DNA from: an uncultured Clostridia bacterium
GTDB taxonomy: Bacteria; Bacillota; Clostridia; Oscillospirales; Ruminococcaceae
Length of the DNA stretch: 40,302 bases
NCBI GenBank assembly: GCA_947625915.1
Contig: CANQPX010000002.1
Span: 1 to 40,302, forward strand
Reading direction: 5' to 3'
Positions within the stretch are counted from its first letter, which is position 1; each line of letters opens with the position of its first letter. The translations under genes and the position numbers were made by a program. Below the pieces are notes generated by a model. The model made no database searches and was not told where the DNA came from. It worked only from the letters and a program-made list of their open reading frames with translations. Positions 37,776-40,302 of the stretch are shown piece by piece.

Positions 37776-40286
37776 TTAATTACGCGCATAACGATATGCA
37801 TTCCAACCGTGGATAGGATCTCCGGCGTTACCTTCATCATCAAGAGCAGGATTGATATATGCAATACCGGGCTTGTTAGGCATATTGAATTTAGCACACA
37901 ATACAGAACCTATCATATTAAATACAGGGCTTCCGCTTCCTGTTACTGTTGCACTGTTATAAGTAATATGCGATGTATCAATTCCACTGCCGTTAACAGT
38001 CGAGTTCAACTCAGTATTAGGTCCATAGAAATAACCTGTTAAGAAATACCTGTTACAAATTTCAATTGATGAAGCAACACTATAGATATTTATATGCGGA
38101 ACGAGTATTTTTTTAGTTGAATCAGCCATATGGTCACCCGCATGGAGTGTACCGGTTTTATCTTTCGCTGCTTTGCTTGTCGTAGTGTAGATCTCTAACC
38201 CATTACTAAATCTGCAAGCACCGGGATTTGCAAAATACAATACAAGTTCGGTTTTGTCAGAGTCATCTACAAGTATTGTAAATTGTTCATAACTGGTTCC
38301 TGTTAAAACGATCTCTGCTCTTCCGCCGCCTTTAATATTTAAATTAAAGGCACTGTAAGTATTATCAATATAATACTTTTTATCACCTGCTGAAGTGTCT
38401 ATTTCACTTACACCATTAAGCGGCAGCGCGTCAGATATAAAATCTGCCTGTGAAAAAATTTTTCCTGAATATGTTTCCGAATCTATAGGAAGATACTTAC
38501 CGGGATTTGAAGGATCGGGAACAAGGTTTCCGACATCATCTACCTGATAGTGCGAAGCAAAGTTATCATAGTGAGTCTTTAAAGTTTTCTTTACACTTCC
38601 GGGAAGGGATATTTCAAGATCTTGCTTATCATTTTTCGGATCCTGAATATCAGCGGCAGAGGGAAGTTCTATCTGTTCACTGGTTACCTTATTGAATTTA
38701 CCTGTAGAATCATGTGCTGCTCCGTCTATCAGATTAGTTGTCTTTGCTTCATCTTCATATACCCCGCCTTTACAGTATACTTTTCCTGTAACATTATTAA
38801 AATTATATGATGTGACTTCAATGTTTCCGTCCTCATCTCTGGTATAACTTATAGTAAAGTTGTTGTCACCGCCCGAGGTTTTTAAAATAATATCTCCGTC
38901 AACATAAAGGTCACCCTCTATTTTGACGTTTTGACAGTTGACCAAATTAAAATCGCCGTTGCAATAAATATTTCCTTTCCAGCCAAACTGATTTTCCAAA
39001 ACTTTTATACCTTTTTCTGTTATTACGTCAACATCCTTAAAATATGTCGTGCCATTATTCATATTGCCAATGACCATACTATAATCGGTATAAGTTTCTG
39101 TTCCATCGTTCTTAGAAGCATCTCCATCTATATAAACAAATGGCTTTTTATCAGCTGAACCGCTCTCGCCATAACCAATAAAAGCTGTGTGACCTCCTCC
39201 GGAATTCTGAATAAACAAACCATCTTTTATATATACGCTCTCGCCGTCTGTAATATGGAATTCCTGTCCGTTGTTTCCACTGCTGTATGCACCCTCAATA
39301 TATGAGTTACCATAAACAATACCATCGTTGGACGGTTTAGAATCGCCGCCCATGGAAAGACCGCCGAGTATACTCATATTATCTGCGCCGCCGCCGCCAA
39401 AGGACGTGATAGCATTAGAACTGTTATTCGGCATAGGTTCGTTTGTGTCATAAATAAGTACAGCCTTGCCCTCTACGCCCTCAAACGTAGTTGTAGCGGT
39501 TATTTTAAGCTTCATGGTGTCTTTTTTTCGTACACCGTTAAAGATAGCTTCGGCTTTCTGAGAGTCGCTTATTGACGAGTAGTTTGTGCCGCTCGGACCT
39601 TCTGTTCCCATTACAAAAGCTTTTTCGTCTCCCTCGGGAACAGTAGCCTCTGCACCGGAGGTATCGGTATAAGTACCGAGACCATAAGTTCTGTCCATGA
39701 CCTCGACTTTGATCTTAACGGTATTAAGATCGGCAGCACCTGTTCCGGAGAATTTTCCGTCAGGGTCGCTGTCTCCGTCATTTATTGCCGGGAGAGTGAT
39801 AAGATACTCCAGATAGGTAACATTTTCATCAGTAACGCCGAAATAAGTCTTGTATTCGTCCTTAGCTTCATCAGAACCGGACTTGCCGTCCGCATATGGT
39901 GTAAGTGCCTTCTGGAGAACATTTGCGCCAAGGTAATTTCCGGCATCATCTTTAAGAGTATTTATCGAATACAGATCAAGCTGTAAACCAAGACCCTGAG
40001 TCATCTTATCTGAAGTTACATTTTTTCCGTGAACATATTTTATGTCGCCCGAGCCGTCTTGAGCGTAGTATTTCTTATCCGAAAGCATATTTTTGGTAAA
40101 TACGTCCAGCGCCGATCTCGCGGTATAATAAGCTTGATTTTCTTCAAACTTAGTATAGATACGCTGATTTGCCGTTGTTACGACCGACAGCGTAGCCATA
40201 AGCATGATGATAAGAACGACCATGACCGTCAGTATCATGATAAGCACCGTACCGCTCAGACCGCGGTGCCGTTTCGGTCCTTTCAT
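37776..40286 (-). CDS. Large PilX-like pilus-associated protein
   Basis: An 836-residue protein with a short basic start (MKGPKRHRGLSG), one N-terminal membrane helix (TVLIMILTVMVVLIIMLMATLSVVTTANQ) and a stretch YYTARSALDVFTKNML typical of PilX-type minor pilins. The rest is a very large extracellular domain with parallel-beta-like runs (GNIYCNGDFNLVNCQNVKIEGDLYVDGDIIL) suggesting a beta-helix, as in some pilus-tip adhesins. No clear class III cleavage site follows the GLSG. Ribosome binding AGGGTGG lies upstream. It is the first visible gene of the pilin operon, which continues beyond the right edge. Function at the tip is inferred. Confidence 0.75.
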   Translation of the reverse strand: MKGPKRHRGLSGTVLIMILTVMVVLIIMLMATLSVVTTANQRIYTKFEENQAYYTARSALDVFTKNMLSDKKYYAQDGSGDIKYVHGKNVTSDKMTQGLGLQLDLYSINTLKDDAGNYLGANVLQKALTPYADGKSGSDEAKDEYKTYFGVTDENVTYLEYLITLPAINDGDSDPDGKFSGTGAADLNTVKIKVEVMDRTYGLGTYTDTSGAEATVPEGDEKAFVMGTEGPSGTNYSSISDSQKAEAIFNGVRKKDTMKLKITATTTFEGVEGKAVLIYDTNEPMPNNSSNAITSFGGGGADNMSILGGLSMGGDSKPSNDGIVYGNSYIEGAYSSGNNGQEFHITDGESVYIKDGLFIQNSGGGHTAFIGYGESGSADKKPFVYIDGDASKNDGTETYTDYSMVIGNMNNGTTYFKDVDVITEKGIKVLENQFGWKGNIYCNGDFNLVNCQNVKIEGDLYVDGDIILKTSGGDNNFTISYTRDEDGNIEVTSYNFNNVTGKVYCKGGVYEDEAKTTNLIDGAAHDSTGKFNKVTSEQIELPSAADIQDPKNDKQDLEISLPGSVKKTLKTHYDNFASHYQVDDVGNLVPDPSNPGKYLPIDSETYSGKIFSQADFISDALPLNGVSEIDTSAGDKKYYIDNTYSAFNLNIKGGGRAEIVLTGTSYEQFTILVDDSDKTELVLYFANPGACRFSNGLEIYTTTSKAAKDKTGTLHAGDHMADSTKKILVPHINIYSVASSIEICNRYFLTGYFYGPNTELNSTVNGSGIDTSHITYNSATVTGSGSPVFNMIGSVLCAKFNMPNKPGIAYINPALDDEGNAGDPIHGWNAYRYARN

Positions 40287-40302
40287 AGCTAACCACCCTT
40301 TC

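Noticed and set aside
1-40302. CRISPR arrays, tRNA or rRNA genes, prophage or integrase genes
   Set aside because: I looked for regularly spaced repeats, tRNA-like cloverleafs and phage hallmark proteins and saw none within the window.

Overview
The window looks like the chromosome of an anaerobic, mid-GC Firmicute of the Ruminococcus/Oscillospiraceae type. This is inferred from strong AGGAGG ribosome binding sites, ECF sigma/DUF4367 pairs, a GH26 lipoprotein, a type IV pilus locus of clostridial style and clostridial hem gene order. No rRNA is present, so the genus is not settled.

Layout. (1) 1-245: two tandem promoters fire leftward out of the window, probably for a stable-RNA operon just outside it. 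(2) 246-6300: CPA2 antiporter, GH26 mannanase-like lipoprotein, a 301-bp multi-hairpin repeat, azlCD behind an aldo/keto reductase, a 196-bp MITE and a lipoprotein of unknown function. (3) 6483-16255: a twelve-gene minus-strand operon for assimilatory sulfate reduction and homocysteine synthesis: metY, siroheme sulfite reductase, TusA-like, thioredoxin, HcyS-like carrier, ThiF/MoeB-like E1, JAMM protease, thioredoxin reductase, aprA, aprB, cysD, cysN. (4) 16331-27430: a divergent Rrf2 regulator, then a ten-gene plus-strand operon joining sulfate import (cysPTWA) to siroheme/heme synthesis (hemA, met8-type, hemC, cobA-hemD, hemB, hemL). (5) 27504-31730: ECF sigma factor, DUF4367 anti-sigma-like protein, two secreted proteins and an unknown helical protein. 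(6) 31837-32110: second copy of the multi-hairpin repeat. (7) 32163-40286: type IV pilus genes pilT, pilB, pilD, two prepilins and a large PilX-like protein.

How the genes work together. Sulfate enters through CysPTWA, is activated to APS by CysDN, reduced to sulfite by AprBA and to sulfide by the siroheme enzyme, whose cofactor is made by the co-transcribed hem/met8/cobA genes. Sulfide is then loaded on an HcyS-type carrier and used by MetY to make homocysteine, as described for Wolinella succinogenes. No APS kinase or PAPS reductase is seen. An 18-nt motif is shared by the metY, rrf2 and cysP promoters and is the likely Rrf2 operator.

The most novel items are: a 26-codon leader ORF with tandem Cys codons before cysP, whose following bases can pair with the cysP ribosome binding site, suggesting cysteine-responsive translational attenuation; the shared operator; and a two-copy multi-hairpin element whose stems vary by compensatory changes and which lies in both cases between convergent genes, flanked by paired look-alike terminators.
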